Positions 5,384 to 6,687 of a stretch of 6,687 nucleotides of DNA are shown one piece after another (the stretch's first letter is position 1; every line of letters starts with the position of its first letter). The notes under the pieces were generated by a model, which was not told the DNA's origin, did no database searches, and worked only from the letters and a program-made list of their open reading frames with translations. The DNA is from Alphaproteobacteria bacterium. GTDB taxonomy: Bacteria > Pseudomonadota > Alphaproteobacteria > UBA8366 > GCA-2717185. The stretch spans positions 1 through 6,687 of the forward strand of contig JAESSL010000332.1 in NCBI GenBank assembly GCA_016764135.1. Reading direction: 5' to 3'. A program made the translations under genes and the position numbers.

Positions 5384-6646
5384 ATGAGTTCTACGTCTCA
5401 ATGGAGTAATCCGGTGATTCGATGGGTTGATGAACGCCTGCCGGTGTTCACCTATATGGATCACGAATACAACAAGTTCCCGATGCCGAAGAACCTGAAT
5501 TATTTCTGGAACTTCGGCGCCCTGGCGATGATCGTTCTCGTCGTCATGGTGGTCACGGGGATCGTGCTCGCTATGCAATATACGCCGCATGTTGACCATG
5601 CCTTTGGCAGTGTAGAGCGCATCATGCGTGATGTGAATTACGGGTGGTTGCTGCGATATATACACATGAATGGCGCATCGATGTTCTTTATCATCGTCTA
5701 CATTCATATGTTCCGGGGTATGTACTACGGGTCTTACAAGGCGCCGCGCGAACTGCTCTGGATGATGGGCGTCGTCATTTTGTTGATGATGATGGGGACC
5801 GCATTCTTTGGCTATGTACTGCCATGGGGCCAGATGAGCTTCTGGGGCGCCACGGTCATCACAAACCTGTTCTCGGCGATTCCGATTGTCGGTGAGCCGA
5901 TCGTGACATGGCTTTGGGGCGGATTTGCGGTGGATAACGCCACGTTGAACCGCTTTTTCTCACTGCATTACCTGTTCCCGTTCCTGTTGTTCGGGGTTGT
6001 CGGGCTGCACGTGATCGCGGTTCATGTAACGGGATCGAATAATCCGGACGGCATTGAAATCAAAGGCCCGCAGGACTCTATTCCATTCAATCCTTATTTC
6101 ACGGCCAAGGATTCGGTCGGGACTGCGGTGTTTCTGATTATCTTCGCTTACTTTGTCTTTTTCGCACCTAATTTCTTCGGCGAAGTGGACAACTATATCG
6201 AAGCAAATCCGTTGCAGACGCCGCAGCATATTGTGCCGGAATGGTATTTCCTGCCGTATTACGCAATTTTGCGAGCCATCACTTTTGACGTGCTGTTTAT
6301 TCCAGCCAAATTGATGGGCGTCATTTTGATGTTTGCGTCGATCCTGATCCTGCTGGTGCTGCCCTGGCTCGACACCGCCAAGGTGCGGAGCGCTCGGTAT
6401 CGTCCGATCTTTAAGTGGATGTTCTGGGTTTTCGTTATCGACTGCCTGGTCCTGGGCTATGTGGGGGCGAAACCGGCTGAAGGCGTGTTGCTGTATGTCG
6501 GACAGGCGGCGACGGCTTATTACTTCATCCATTTCCTTATTCTGATGCCGCTTGTCGGAAAACTGGAAACGCCGCTGCCCGTACCTGCCAGTATCAGTGA
6601 GGCTGTAAACGGCCGAAAATCTGCCGCCGATAAGGAGAAATCGTAA
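5384..6646 (+). CDS. petB: Ubiquinol-cytochrome c reductase cytochrome b subunit
   Basis: Cytochrome b is the central membrane subunit of the bc1 complex. It holds haems bL and bH and both quinone sites of the Q cycle. The 420-residue length suits a full-length bacterial protein with eight membrane helices (about 45-65, 90-110, 125-147, 190-215, 245-262, 303-328, 343-361 and 370-390). Haem ligands are His94 and His108 in helix B and His195 and His209 in helix D. The 13 intervening residues in both pairs fit bc1-type cytochrome b; plastid-type b6 has 14 in helix D. Qo-site landmarks are GYVLPWGQMSFWG (143-155) and PEWY (285-288). Helices F to H are present, so it is not a split b6/subunit IV arrangement. 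AAGGGGG (5368-5374), overlapping the petA stop, gives a nine-base spacing to the ATG. Its stop overlaps the petC start. Some databases use fbcB or cytB for this gene. Confidence 0.97.
   Translation: MSSTSQWSNPVIRWVDERLPVFTYMDHEYNKFPMPKNLNYFWNFGALAMIVLVVMVVTGIVLAMQYTPHVDHAFGSVERIMRDVNYGWLLRYIHMNGASMFFIIVYIHMFRGMYYGSYKAPRELLWMMGVVILLMMMGTAFFGYVLPWGQMSFWGATVITNLFSAIPIVGEPIVTWLWGGFAVDNATLNRFFSLHYLFPFLLFGVVGLHVIAVHVTGSNNPDGIEIKGPQDSIPFNPYFTAKDSVGTAVFLIIFAYFVFFAPNFFGEVDNYIEANPLQTPQHIVPEWYFLPYYAILRAITFDVLFIPAKLMGVILMFASILILLVLPWLDTAKVRSARYRPIFKWMFWVFVIDCLVLGYVGAKPAEGVLLYVGQAATAYYFIHFLILMPLVGKLETPLPVPASISEAVNGRKSAADKEKS
6632..6637 (+). promoter_or_regulatory. Ribosome binding site of petC inside petB
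   Basis: AAGGAG lies in the last codons of petB, eight bases before the ATG at 6646. It is the strongest Shine-Dalgarno in the window. It supports translation of petC from the TAATG junction by re-initiation or independent binding. Confidence 0.75.
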
Positions 6647-6687
6647 TGCGTAAGACCGTATTGGGCGTCGCCGCCGCTATTCTCCTC
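6646..6687 (+). CDS. petC: Cytochrome c1 precursor, only the first 14 codons visible
   Basis: An ATG shares its A with the last base of the petB TAA stop. The visible product, MRKTVLGVAAAILL, is positively charged at residues 2-3 and then hydrophobic, as expected for the signal peptide of periplasm-facing cytochrome c1. The identity rests mainly on position: petC follows petB in bacterial bc1 operons, and the strong AAGGAG site shows a translated gene. The haem-binding CXXCH motif lies beyond the right edge and cannot be checked. Confidence 0.8.
   Translation, partial: MRKTVLGVAAAILL

Noticed and set aside
5960..6532. 190-codon - strand open frame inside petB
   Set aside because: It lies wholly antisense to conserved cytochrome b helices. 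Its translation is low-complexity, rich in charged residues, His and Gln, as expected from reading hydrophobic codons backwards.
1..6687. Undescribed defence, mobile or biosynthetic system
   Set aside because: All genes but one belong to well-known housekeeping families in intact form. There are no transposase, integrase, toxin-antitoxin, CRISPR, reverse transcriptase or nuclease signatures on either strand.

Overview
The window looks like an ordinary chromosomal segment of an alphaproteobacterium. I base this on the cytochrome b and Rieske sequences, the HemF that ends directly after the MPPEARWP tail, the alphaproteobacterial-type CCA-adding enzyme, and separate petB and petC genes instead of a fused fbcH. 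A Rhodospirillales-like lineage is my best guess, from memory of similar proteins and not from a search. Base composition is moderately GC-rich throughout. I see no insertion sequence, integrase, tRNA, CRISPR array or compositional break, and nothing suggesting recent transfer.

Layout from left to right. (1) On the + strand, the 3' three quarters of a CCA tRNA nucleotidyltransferase gene runs off the left edge (to 952). (2) After a 99-bp gap comes a two-gene + strand unit: a QmcA-type SPFH/band-7 membrane protein (1052-2020) and a short NfeD-family membrane protein (2034-2504). This is the classic stomatin-like/NfeD pairing. (3) Three genes on the - strand, read right to left, are trmL (4531-4079, tRNA wobble 2'-O-methylation), hemF (4002-3136, oxygen-dependent coproporphyrinogen III oxidase) and a small exported protein of unknown function (3058-2507). 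The last converges with the NfeD gene, leaving two bases between the stop codons. (4) A 286-bp divergent control region (4532-4817) separates trmL from the + strand petABC operon for the cytochrome bc1 complex. petA (Rieske protein, 4818-5369) and petB (cytochrome b, 5384-6646) are complete. petC (cytochrome c1) begins in an overlapping TAATG at 6646 and leaves the window after 14 codons.

Functionally, the right half joins the bc1 complex with an aerobic haem-synthesis step. HemF makes protoporphyrinogen IX for haem, and cytochromes b and c1 both need haem. The left half is tRNA 3'-end maintenance and membrane-protein quality control. I did not find an undescribed multi-gene system. The items most worth a second look are the unknown exported protein, the structured petA leader with its candidate promoter, and short tandem duplications directly before the start codons of hemF and qmcA.
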